Below, piece by piece: positions 8,401 to 14,941 of a DNA stretch of 64,000 nucleotides. The notes under the pieces are model-generated. The model was not told the origin of the DNA. It was given only the letters and a program-made list of their open reading frames with translations, and did no database searches. Made by a program: the position numbers and the translations under genes. How positions within the stretch are numbered: the stretch's first letter is position 1; each line of letters starts with the position of its first letter. The stretch comes from Kocuria sp. (lineage in GTDB: Bacteria > Actinomycetota > Actinomycetes > Actinomycetales > Micrococcaceae), in the NCBI GenBank assembly GCA_030454085.1, contig JAKDJD010000003.1, positions 54,192 to 118,191 on the forward strand, read 5' to 3'.

Positions 8401-9489
8401 CCCGTGACCACTAACGGCAAGGCGGACCGAAGGGCACTGGATGCGATGGAACTGGTCCTGCCGGACCAGGGAGGCGTGCCCCGATCCCTGAGGGAACAGA
8501 CGGTCTGCACGATCTTCGCCGACGTCCTCGACGTGCCGTCGATCGGCCCGGACACGGACTTCTTCTCGGCCGGGGGAGCATCGCTGAGCGCCCTCGAGCT
8601 GGGGATTCGCGTCGAAGAGCAATTCGGAACGCCCTGTTCCCTCGCGAAGGTCTTTGCCCATCCCACGCCCAGGTCCCTGGCCGAGGCCCTCGAGGACGAC
8701 GACGCGGGCGAGCTCGAACCGGCCCTGCGGCTGCGCAACGGGCAGGACCCGCAGGCGACGCCGGTCGTGTTCCTCCCTCCCGCGGGGGGTCTCGGGTGGT
8801 GCTACGCCTCGTTCCTGAAGTATCTCGATCCGTCATCGTCCGTCTGGACCCTTCAGGCCAGGCAGTTCTCGGACCCGTCGTCGCCATGGCCCGAGACCTT
8901 GGAAGAGCTCGCGGAGGATTACGCCGCGTCCCTGTCCGCAATCGCGCCGCAGGGGTGCATCCTGGCCGGTTGGTCCGTGGGCGGGATCGCGGCCGTCGAC
9001 GTCGCCGCGCGGGCCTCACGGGACGGCGTGGACGTCGAGAAGGTCGTGCTGTTGGACGCTTACCCGCCGTCCTACTGGCGGGGCCGCCCGGAGCCGACCG
9101 AATCCGATCTGTGGATCGCACTGATGCGCATGGGTGGGATAGAGCCACGGGAGGTGCCCGGCGATTTGGCCGGGACCGTCGCAGCGCTCAGGGAGCATGG
9201 CTCTCCGTTGGCCAACCTGGACGACACATCGTTGCGCACGTGCATCACGTCGGTGTGGAAGGCGATGGGCTACACGAGGGGCCGTGATACCCAGGCATTC
9301 GCCGGCAGGCTGATCCTGTGCTCGGCGCAAGACAGCCTGGAGGCCGGCGCCGATCCCACCGCGTGGTTGCCGTGGTGCGACGAACTGGAGACCCACGTCG
9401 TCGAGGGCGACCATGCCGCGGTTCTCCGAGGAGCAAATGCCGAGAGCGTCGCGCAATGTCTGGTCCCGGACGCGGCGGTCCGCGTATGA
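5425..9489 (+). CDS. entF: EntF-like NRPS, C-A(Ser)-T-TE, enterobactin-type assembly
   Basis: Single-module synthetase of 1354 residues (E. coli EntF is about 1290). The C domain has HHLVADG at 144-150. The A domain starts near 465, with SGSTGRPKG near 645 and the A10 lysine at K999 (TTNGKADRR). The T domain carries Ser1053 (GGASLSAL). The TE domain has GWSVGG with Ser1184 and a late His1330. Residues at the specificity positions are D688, V689, W692, H731, V761, S763, L786, I794, D795 and K999, which is the serine code. The expected reaction is condensation of DHB with Ser, trimerisation and release by the TE. The GTG start follows a GGAAAGGG-like site. Confidence 0.92.
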   Translation: MDRNDPPWYPLTDAARGIGFATRLDPDNPCYNTAECVEFTEPVDAEALRSALRTVYAENEGFRVELDQRGSELGWRPLDIDEFLRRVTVGRSIGLEATPDEARRTVLDWCAETVGTALDVERGRTVDSAIIECGGRQWFYHCFHHLVADGFAAFDALRRVGQVYGRILEGEAPEPAHRPGLAELRAQDAADAERRTADLEAWSERLEHEDTPTDYSLAQREAAPSATAHRVVLPVDVSLQEAIVEVARGAEAQWPTGVVAAVGSYLSRALGLPQASFGVPQMNRALAGGPRVAARTGCTAVNVLPIHVSALTRPQDQVRQVRDQMVFNHEHALARQEDLERQAARRGGRPFGAQINVVPFDAVLRFGPCRAQVHNVSAGPVPDMTVCLRGMPGRGHDLSLELTANPDLYSPEETERHAHRILRWMHSWAEAASTKTPTAELDQALPEEIDRIRGLSATEHEVEARTLLERFEEQAERTPEALALREGPAYGAADRFGGGARTYAELVRAARDVAEGLSAAGVARGDVVGLRVERGVEQFELLYGLLYAGAVYLPINPTLPVGRVAAMLEDAECSTLISGTGLAVPDFSEVATETDAPAQTAPVRLLEAREIFRLGREAESRTPSEAFPGRRTRPDDLAYVQFTSGSTGRPKGVPTTHRALDNRLRWQQHLIPIDGSDRIAHKTAISFDVHVWELYWPLQEGACVVIAAPGGHKDPEYLARLLRDEAVTGLHFVPTMLSAFISTPSVRALLGAERVALRRIVCSGEALTREQVRGTFDLLGVRPLNLYGPTEAAIDVTAWDTETDPDAAVVPIGRPAWNTGCHVVDPTGHLCPPGIPGELCLSGVQVMSGYLNRPDADAAALDTIPLSSGRRQPGSPDASSSGPETLRVYRTGDLAVWREDGVLEYRGRRDHQIKIRGQRLELGEVEAVLADVEGVHAAVVLVKSIGGQQTLAAFIEGDSERGDEVLAVAKHHAGAVLPEYMVPALWSRVDSMPVTTNGKADRRALDAMELVLPDQGGVPRSLREQTVCTIFADVLDVPSIGPDTDFFSAGGASLSALELGIRVEEQFGTPCSLAKVFAHPTPRSLAEALEDDDAGELEPALRLRNGQDPQATPVVFLPPAGGLGWCYASFLKYLDPSSSVWTLQARQFSDPSSPWPETLEELAEDYAASLSAIAPQGCILAGWSVGGIAAVDVAARASRDGVDVEKVVLLDAYPPSYWRGRPEPTESDLWIALMRMGGIEPREVPGDLAGTVAALREHGSPLANLDDTSLRTCITSVWKAMGYTRGRDTQAFAGRLILCSAQDSLEAGADPTAWLPWCDELETHVVEGDHAAVLRGANAESVAQCLVPDAAVRV

Positions 9490-9495
9490 CCCCTG

Positions 9496-9567
9496 CGCGA
9501 GGTGGCAGTGAGGTGGCAGTGTTGTGCAGCTTCCGGCGTGAAATCTGCACAACGTTGCCACCTCGCG
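9496..9567. repeat. Complex inverted repeat between convergent entF and serine hydrolase genes
   Basis: Outer arms CGCGAGGTGGCA (9496-9507) and TGCCACCTCGCG (9556-9567) are exact inverses. Inner arms GTTGTGCAG (9521-9529) and CTGCACAAC (9545-9553) are also exact. The left side holds a tandem GAGGTGGCAGT (9499-9509 and 9510-9520), so either copy can pair. It lies between convergent genes and could stop transcription from both sides, or it may be a dispersed repeat. No T-tract is seen. Confidence 0.75.
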
Positions 9568-9589
9568 GCGGGTGCGTGCGGGGCGGGAG

Positions 9590-10384
9590 CTAGTTCCCGC
9601 CCAGCCCGAGCGCGGTGACGAGTGCGGCGATGACTTCATCCGCCGCAGCCTCTTCGTAGCCCCGCGTGCACACGGCCAAGTAGCGGCAATTCTCGGAGCC
9701 GGGGTCCCCGATGAACGCGACGTCGTGCCGGTACCCCGGAACTTCACCGGATTTCGACCCCCACCGGATGCCCGTGGCGAGCGATCTCCCGATAGGGGGA
9801 ACCGTCTGTGCTTCCAGAGCCTCGACGAAGAGCGACACCACATCGCGGGGCACGTCCCGGCCCGGCCCGAGGTTTCCCGTGACCGTGGCTCGCATGAGTT
9901 TCGTCAGATCACCGGCGGTCGTCTCGTTCGTCAGCCCTCCGTCCTGGGCCGCGGGGTCTCCGATCAGTCGTTCGACGCGCGTGGACTCGAGGCCCAGGTC
10001 CGCGAAGACCCGGGCGACGGCGTCGAACCCCACCGCACCCAACAGAATGTTGGTTGCTTCGTTCGACGAGCGAGTAATCATGAGGTGGCAGAGTTCGGCG
10101 ACCGAGAGGTCGGTTCCGTCCGCCGGGAATTCGGCGTCGAGATGGTCACCGGTGAGGCAGAACCGTTCCCCGTCGGCCCCCTCGAAGGTCCTCGTGGCCC
10201 CGTACACAGACCGGAGAGAGAGATCCCCGGCGGCCACGGCCCGACCCGCGGCCAGAGCGACCCCCAATTTGATGGTCGATGCTGCGTAGTAGACGGTTCG
10301 GGGCTGATGGTCCGCGAGTCGTCGTCCGGCCTGGTCGCACAAGGAGAAGCTCACGGAGGGGAGGGGCACGCTGTGATCTGCCAT
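9590..10384 (-). CDS. Class A beta-lactamase-fold serine hydrolase, no signal peptide
   Basis: 264 residues of the beta-lactamase/transpeptidase-like fold. The S-T-I-K tetrad (Ser36, Lys39), an S-S-N motif in place of SDN (106-108) and K-S-G (211-213) are all visible. NETTAGDL resembles the T-T-P-x-D-L element after the omega loop, but no clear Glu166 equivalent is recognised. There is no signal peptide or lipobox, so secretion is doubtful. The start is placed at the ATG lying 7 nt after a TAGGTT hexamer (leaderless); an ATG 8 codons earlier is possible. Substrate and resistance role are unknown. Confidence 0.8.
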   Translation of the reverse strand: MADHSVPLPSVSFSLCDQAGRRLADHQPRTVYYAASTIKLGVALAAGRAVAAGDLSLRSVYGATRTFEGADGERFCLTGDHLDAEFPADGTDLSVAELCHLMITRSSNEATNILLGAVGFDAVARVFADLGLESTRVERLIGDPAAQDGGLTNETTAGDLTKLMRATVTGNLGPGRDVPRDVVSLFVEALEAQTVPPIGRSLATGIRWGSKSGEVPGYRHDVAFIGDPGSENCRYLAVCTRGYEEAAADEVIAALVTALGLGGN

Positions 10385-10391
10385 GGTCCCG

Positions 10392-10397
10392 AACCTA
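10392..10397 (-). promoter_or_regulatory. -10 hexamer for the serine hydrolase gene (leaderless)
   Basis: TAGGTT on the minus strand, 7 nt before the chosen ATG. This matches the TANNNT-N6/7-start pattern seen at about ten genes here. Confidence 0.45.
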
Positions 10398-10432
10398 GCA
10401 GAGGCCATGACGCGCCGGAGCGCCGGTACGGG

Positions 10433-12367
10433 TCAGTCGTGCTCCGGACCAGCCGTGGCCGTGCGGTCCGCAAGCTTTTTCTTCGCCTCCGCAACGGCGT
10501 CGGCGACCGTCTGGGCGTAGAGCTCCTGTCCCGGGGGCTCTGGGTGGACGCCGTCGGAGACCATCAGGTCGGGCCTGCCATCCGACGCCTTGGCCCAGTC
10601 CGCGACGACGATCTTGTCGCTCTTCTTGCCTGCGGTACGGACCGTCTCGTTGGAGGTCTTGACCCAATCGAGTTTCGGCGGGGCCTGACCCGTGACCAGC
10701 ACGATTTCCCGGGTCTGGTCCGATTCGGCCAGGTCGGTGAGGGTATCGACGTCCTCCTGGGTCATCCCTGAGTTGGTCGACAGGGAAACGACCACGATCC
10801 GGCCCAGCTCGTGCTTGTCCCGCTGTTTCCTGGCCACGTCCAGACCATCGGAGACCTCCCGGCTGACCTTGGCGTCGACCGAGATCCCGGGCATTTTTGA
10901 TTGCAGGTCGTCGGCGGCGGACACGGTCACGGAATCGCCGATCATCGTCACGTCTTGTCCATCCGGCGTCGGCTTGTAGGCGCTGGGGCCGGACGGGCTC
11001 GGAGTAGCGGACGGCGAGGTCTCCGGCTGGTCCAGAGCGTCCTTGCCCTTCGAGATGACCGACTGGGCCTGGGTCCTCTCCGGTGCCTCCAAGCACGCGG
11101 CCACGGTGCCGGAGACGGTCACCACGGCCACGAGCATGGCCCCTGCCGCGGCCCACCGCACGTTCCCGGGTCGTTTGAGTGCCCGGAAGAGTGCGGCCGT
11201 GGCACCGAGGAATCCTTTGCGCCGGACCGGTTGTTCGAGCCACTTGTACGACGCCGCCGCGACGACCACGGTGGCGGCGAGGACACCGATGTTCTTGGGC
11301 GTCTCCCACATCGTGGGCGCTCCGTAGTGCATGAGGGTCAGCATCGGCCAGTGCCAGAGGTACAGCCCGTACGAGCGCTTGCCGATCCACTCGAAGGGAG
11401 CCAGGGAGAGGAAACGTCTCAGTCCGGCGGCACCCGTCCCGCGGACGTCGGGAAGGAGGCACTGGATCACGCCCAGACCGAGAAGCGACGCGGCGACCAA
11501 GCCCCACGGGGCCAGGAGCTCAGGGTTCTCCTCCGTCAGGAAACGTGCCAGAACGGGCAGGAGCACCAGGCTGGCCCAACCCACCAGGATGCGAACCACG
11601 TTGAGGCCGGGCGAATAGGCCTTCTCCACCGCAGGGACCTGAGTGCCCCGTCGTGGCGGGTACATGCTCCACGGCACCATGAGCGCCAGGACGGCGCCGA
11701 ACATGAGCCCGAAGGCGTGCGAGTCGAGACCGTAGTAGCTGCGGATCATGTCGCCCTTGGCGGCGGTCCACGCCGCCATCGCCACCACGGATCCCGTCGC
11801 GAGGACGGCAGGTACCAGGGTTCTCTTCCGCCAGGACCTGACCAGGATGCAGGTCGTCACGAGGACGATCGGCCACGCCAGGTAGAACTGTTCCTCGACC
11901 GCGAGCGACCAGAAATTCGTGAACAGCTCGGGGGAAGTCCGTGTGAAGTAGTCGTTGTCGGCGACCACGTTCGCCCAGTTGGAGGTGTAGGTCAGGGAGG
12001 TCATCACCTGGCGGGGCATCTCCACCAGAACATCCCCGCCGAGGACCAAGGCCACGGAGGTACACACGAGCACGCACAGGACCATCGCGGGCACCAGGCG
12101 GCGCAAGCGACGCATCCAGAACTGCGGCAGGTGCATCATGCCCGTGTACGCGGCCTCGCGGAGCAGCAGGGCCGTGATGAGGTACCCGGAAATCACGAAG
12201 AACAGATCGACGCCGACGAGCCCTCCCGGCAACGCCATCGGCCACACGTGGTACACGATCACCAAGATGACCGCGATCGCACGGAGCCCGTCGAGTCCGC
12301 GCAGGACGAAGCGTTCCTGCCCCGCCCGGGGCGGGACGGACGAGTCGAAGAGTATCGGGGGTGTCAT
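10433..12367 (-). CDS. OafA/YrhL-type membrane acyltransferase with C-terminal SGNH domain
   Basis: The N-terminal two thirds is an acyltransferase-3 domain of about ten transmembrane helices: RGLDGLRAIAV with the catalytic-type His in VIVYHVW, then VDLFFVISGYLIT. An extracytoplasmic SGNH-hydrolase-like domain follows near residue 480, with GDSVTVSA (block I serine) and DGVHP (block V Asp-His). Relatives O-acetylate cell-surface polysaccharides or peptidoglycan; the acceptor here is unknown. ATG at 12367 is preferred; an in-frame TTG at 12388 would add 7 residues. It ends 48 nt before the serine hydrolase start, on the same strand. Confidence 0.88.
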   Translation of the reverse strand: MTPPILFDSSVPPRAGQERFVLRGLDGLRAIAVILVIVYHVWPMALPGGLVGVDLFFVISGYLITALLLREAAYTGMMHLPQFWMRRLRRLVPAMVLCVLVCTSVALVLGGDVLVEMPRQVMTSLTYTSNWANVVADNDYFTRTSPELFTNFWSLAVEEQFYLAWPIVLVTTCILVRSWRKRTLVPAVLATGSVVAMAAWTAAKGDMIRSYYGLDSHAFGLMFGAVLALMVPWSMYPPRRGTQVPAVEKAYSPGLNVVRILVGWASLVLLPVLARFLTEENPELLAPWGLVAASLLGLGVIQCLLPDVRGTGAAGLRRFLSLAPFEWIGKRSYGLYLWHWPMLTLMHYGAPTMWETPKNIGVLAATVVVAAASYKWLEQPVRRKGFLGATAALFRALKRPGNVRWAAAGAMLVAVVTVSGTVAACLEAPERTQAQSVISKGKDALDQPETSPSATPSPSGPSAYKPTPDGQDVTMIGDSVTVSAADDLQSKMPGISVDAKVSREVSDGLDVARKQRDKHELGRIVVVSLSTNSGMTQEDVDTLTDLAESDQTREIVLVTGQAPPKLDWVKTSNETVRTAGKKSDKIVVADWAKASDGRPDLMVSDGVHPEPPGQELYAQTVADAVAEAKKKLADRTATAGPEHD

Positions 12368-12549
12368 GGGGCGACGCGGTCCTAGCAACGAGATTCGGGT
12401 TCGATATCGGTAATGGTCCGGGGTCGAAGTCCGTAATGATTACCAGAACATGGTAGTAGTCCGAGGCCCAATGAGAGGCCACCGTGGACAAAGCTTCGGA
12501 TGAGTTCGGCACCGGGAGGGGACAAGTCGGCGGTTTGTCGAAGCGGCGA

Positions 12550-12555
12550 TAGGGT
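12550..12555 (+). promoter_or_regulatory. -10 hexamer for dapB
   Basis: TAGGGT, 7 nt before the dapB ATG, so the transcript is probably leaderless. GGTGGAAG overlaps this region and could instead serve as a ribosome binding site. Confidence 0.5.
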
Positions 12556-12562
12556 GGAAGAC

Positions 12563-13318
12563 ATGACTGATGTGATCAAGGTTGCTGTACTCGGCGCGTC
12601 CGGAAGGATGGGCTCGGAAGCTGTCAAAGCCGTGGAATCGGCGGAGGACATGGAACTGGTCGCGGCACTCGGCTCGAGCGACCCGCTCGACCGGACGGAC
12701 GGTGCAGGGGCCGATGTCGTCGTCGACCTGACCGTTCCGGCTGCCAGCGAGGAGAATGTTCGCTACGCCGTCGAGCACGGGATGCATGCCGTGGTCGGGA
12801 CCACGGGGTGGGACGAGGCCAAGCTCGATCGGTTGCGTGCGCTGCTCGAAGATCACCCTCGGACCGGTGTCCTGATTGCCCCCAACTTTGCTATCGGGGC
12901 GGTCCTCGCGGGCAAATTCGCGGCCACGGCGAGCAAGTACTTCGAATCGGTCGAGGTCGTCGAGCTGCACCACCCCAACAAGCTCGATGCGCCTTCGGGC
13001 ACCGCCGCCCACACGGCTCGGGAGATCGCGGAGGCACGCCGGAGCGTCGGTCGCGGACCGAGCCCGGACGCGACCCAATCCGACCCGCAGGGTGCGCGTG
13101 GCGCCGTGGTCGACGACGTCCACGTCCACGCGGTTCGTTTGAGGGGCCTGGTGGCCCACGAGGAGATTCTCCTCGGCGACGAGGGGCAGCAGCTGTCGAT
13201 CCGCCATGATTCCTTCGACCGCGTCTCCTTCATGCCCGGCGTCCTGCTGGGCATCAGGACCGTGGGGCAGCGCCCCGGCCTGACCCACGGTTTGGACGGC
13301 TACTTGGACCTGGACTGA
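12563..13318 (+). CDS. dapB: 4-hydroxy-tetrahydrodipicolinate reductase
   Basis: Second step of the diaminopimelate/lysine branch: NAD(P)H reduction of HTPA. 251 residues, normal for the family. The N-terminal dinucleotide motif GASGRMG is intact, and so is the substrate-binding segment ELHHPNKLDAPSGTA (about residue 135), which contains the catalytic His pair and Lys. The in-frame extension back to 12500 is not conserved-looking, so the start is set at ATG 12563. It leads a run with the membrane/TPR gene and dapA. Confidence 0.96.
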   Translation: MTDVIKVAVLGASGRMGSEAVKAVESAEDMELVAALGSSDPLDRTDGAGADVVVDLTVPAASEENVRYAVEHGMHAVVGTTGWDEAKLDRLRALLEDHPRTGVLIAPNFAIGAVLAGKFAATASKYFESVEVVELHHPNKLDAPSGTAAHTAREIAEARRSVGRGPSPDATQSDPQGARGAVVDDVHVHAVRLRGLVAHEEILLGDEGQQLSIRHDSFDRVSFMPGVLLGIRTVGQRPGLTHGLDGYLDLD

Positions 13319-13321
13319 CGC

Positions 13322-13939
13322 GTGCGCGGACTCAAGATCTTCACTGGGGCGGCCGTCGTCCTGGTCGCCATCACCGTCTGGCTGCTTCCGGTTCCGGCCG
13401 GAACACGGCTGTTCATCACGGTCATTCTGGCCTTCAGCGCAGCCTTCGTCTTCATCGATTCGACGAACAAGGGGAAGACCTTCGCCGCCGTGACCGTGGC
13501 GCTCCTGGCCCTCTACCTGGTGGTCACCCTCCAGAGAGGGGTGCTCCTGGTCGGGTCGGGGAATCTCGCCGGAATCCTCCTGGGGGCGGGGCTCATCGTC
13601 CTCCCACTCATCGGGGCCTGGGCCTTGATCAAGGAGGTCCTCTTCGGCATTCGTGTTCAGCAATTGGCCCGGATCCTGGGCCGCGAGGGCGGGCTTCCCG
13701 AAGACAACCTGCCGCGGACGGCGTCGGGCGGTATCGACCGCGACGCGGCCGACGCCGATTTCGAGCGCTACCAGCGCGAGGCCGAGGCCGATCCGGAGGA
13801 TTGGCGGTCCTGGTTCCGGCTCTCCTGCGCGTATGACGCCGCGGGGGACCGGAAGAGGGCCAGACGGTCGATGCGCGATGCGGTCGCCCTGTATCGGGGC
13901 CGTCCGGCCACGGCCTTGTCGCAGGGCGAGGAAGCCTGA
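13322..13939 (+). CDS. Membrane protein with TPR-like tail, between dapB and dapA
   Basis: 205 residues starting at a GTG 3 nt after dapB. About four hydrophobic segments fill residues 1-105. A soluble tail (125-205) holds a helix pair, WRSWFRLSCAYDAAGDRKRARRSMRDAV, that looks like one tetratricopeptide repeat. I recall similar genes in this position in other Micrococcaceae. Function is unknown. Its place between two dap genes suggests co-expression but not necessarily a role in lysine synthesis. Confidence 0.8.
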   Translation: MRGLKIFTGAAVVLVAITVWLLPVPAGTRLFITVILAFSAAFVFIDSTNKGKTFAAVTVALLALYLVVTLQRGVLLVGSGNLAGILLGAGLIVLPLIGAWALIKEVLFGIRVQQLARILGREGGLPEDNLPRTASGGIDRDAADADFERYQREAEADPEDWRSWFRLSCAYDAAGDRKRARRSMRDAVALYRGRPATALSQGEEA

Positions 13940-13947
13940 AAGTGCTG

Positions 13948-13953
13948 TAGCCT
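13948..13953 (+). promoter_or_regulatory. -10 hexamer for dapA
   Basis: TAGCCT, 7 nt before the dapA ATG; leaderless arrangement. Confidence 0.5.
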
Positions 13954-13960
13954 GGGAAAC

Positions 13961-14890
13961 ATGCCTGAGTCTTCGATCGCGAACACTGCCACAGTCGAGC
14001 CCCTTTTCGGTCGCTTGCTGACCGCCATGGTCACGCCCTTCGCGGCCGATGGATCCGTGGATGAGGAGGCCACCGCAACGCTCGCCCGCGAACTGGTCGA
14101 GCGCGGCAATGACGGCCTGGTCGTCTGCGGCACCACGGGTGAATACTCCACGATGACCGACGAGGAGAACGCCCGTGTCTTCCGCATCGTCAAGGATGCG
14201 GTAGGGGACAGGGCGTTTATCATCGCGGGCGTCGGGTCCAACGACACCAGCCACACGATTCACGTGGCCGGACTCGCGGAAGAGGTCGGCGTCGACGGTC
14301 TGCTGGTCGTGACCCCGTATTACAACAAGCCGACCCAGGCGGGCCTGCTGGCCCACTTCCGGGCCGTCGCCGACGCCGTCACAACCCCGATCATGCTCTA
14401 CGACATTCCGGGCCGCGCGGGAATCCAGATCGAGGCCGAAACCCTGATCGCGCTCGCCGAGCACCCGAATATCGTTGCCGTGAAGGACGCCAAGGCGGAC
14501 TTCGCGAGCGCTACCGAGGTTCTGTCCCGAACGGACCTCCAGTTCTATTCCGGTGACGACGGCCTCACCCTTCCGTGGATGTCCGTGGGTGCCACGGGAC
14601 TGATCGGTGTGACCACCCATGTGGTCCCCGAACAGTTCCGTGAGCTCATCGACGCCGTGGTCCGCGGCGATCTCGCGACCGCCCAGCGCCTCCACCAGGA
14701 GACGCATCCGGTGGTCACAGCGACCATGACCCGCGTCCCCGGCGCGGTGGCCGCAAAAACAATTCTTCAATGGCAGGGACGGCTAGCAACCTCCACGGTG
14801 CGCCTGCCGCATGTTGGACCCACCGAAGCCGAGACCGCACGAATCCGGTCCGACCTCGAGGGTTCGATTGCCGCCTCAAGCATCAGATAA
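13961..14890 (+). CDS. dapA: 4-hydroxy-tetrahydrodipicolinate synthase
   Basis: Condenses pyruvate with aspartate semialdehyde. A TIM-barrel aldolase of 309 residues. Lys175 in VAVKDAKAD is the predicted Schiff-base lysine, Tyr147 in MLYDIPGRAG the proton relay, and CGTTGEYSTM (57-65) the dicarboxylate-binding loop. It has its own -10 hexamer, so it can be expressed independently of dapB. A G/C-rich hairpin follows the stop. Confidence 0.96.
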   Translation: MPESSIANTATVEPLFGRLLTAMVTPFAADGSVDEEATATLARELVERGNDGLVVCGTTGEYSTMTDEENARVFRIVKDAVGDRAFIIAGVGSNDTSHTIHVAGLAEEVGVDGLLVVTPYYNKPTQAGLLAHFRAVADAVTTPIMLYDIPGRAGIQIEAETLIALAEHPNIVAVKDAKADFASATEVLSRTDLQFYSGDDGLTLPWMSVGATGLIGVTTHVVPEQFRELIDAVVRGDLATAQRLHQETHPVVTATMTRVPGAVAAKTILQWQGRLATSTVRLPHVGPTEAETARIRSDLEGSIAASSIR

Positions 14891-14895
14891 CATCC

Positions 14896-14920
14896 GGGCC
14901 CCGCTGCTGAGGCGGGGCCC
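14896..14920 (+). terminator. Hairpin between dapA and rnj
   Basis: GGGCCCCGC (14896-14904) pairs with GCGGGGCCC (14912-14920) around a 7-nt loop. The following TCATCAT is only weakly T-rich. Probably a terminator or attenuator. Confidence 0.6.
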
Positions 14921-14941
14921 TCATCATAAGAAAGGGGTCCC

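Noticed and set aside
9572..10771. A 399-codon plus-strand frame opposite the serine hydrolase gene
   Set aside because: The minus-strand frame carries S-T-I-K, S-S-N and K-S-G motifs; the plus-strand translation has no recognisable features.
12440..14770. A 776-codon open frame on the minus strand opposite dapB-dapA
   Set aside because: It is antisense to three well-supported genes, and its translation is rich in Arg, Gly, Asp and His with no recognisable domain, as expected of high-GC shadow frames.
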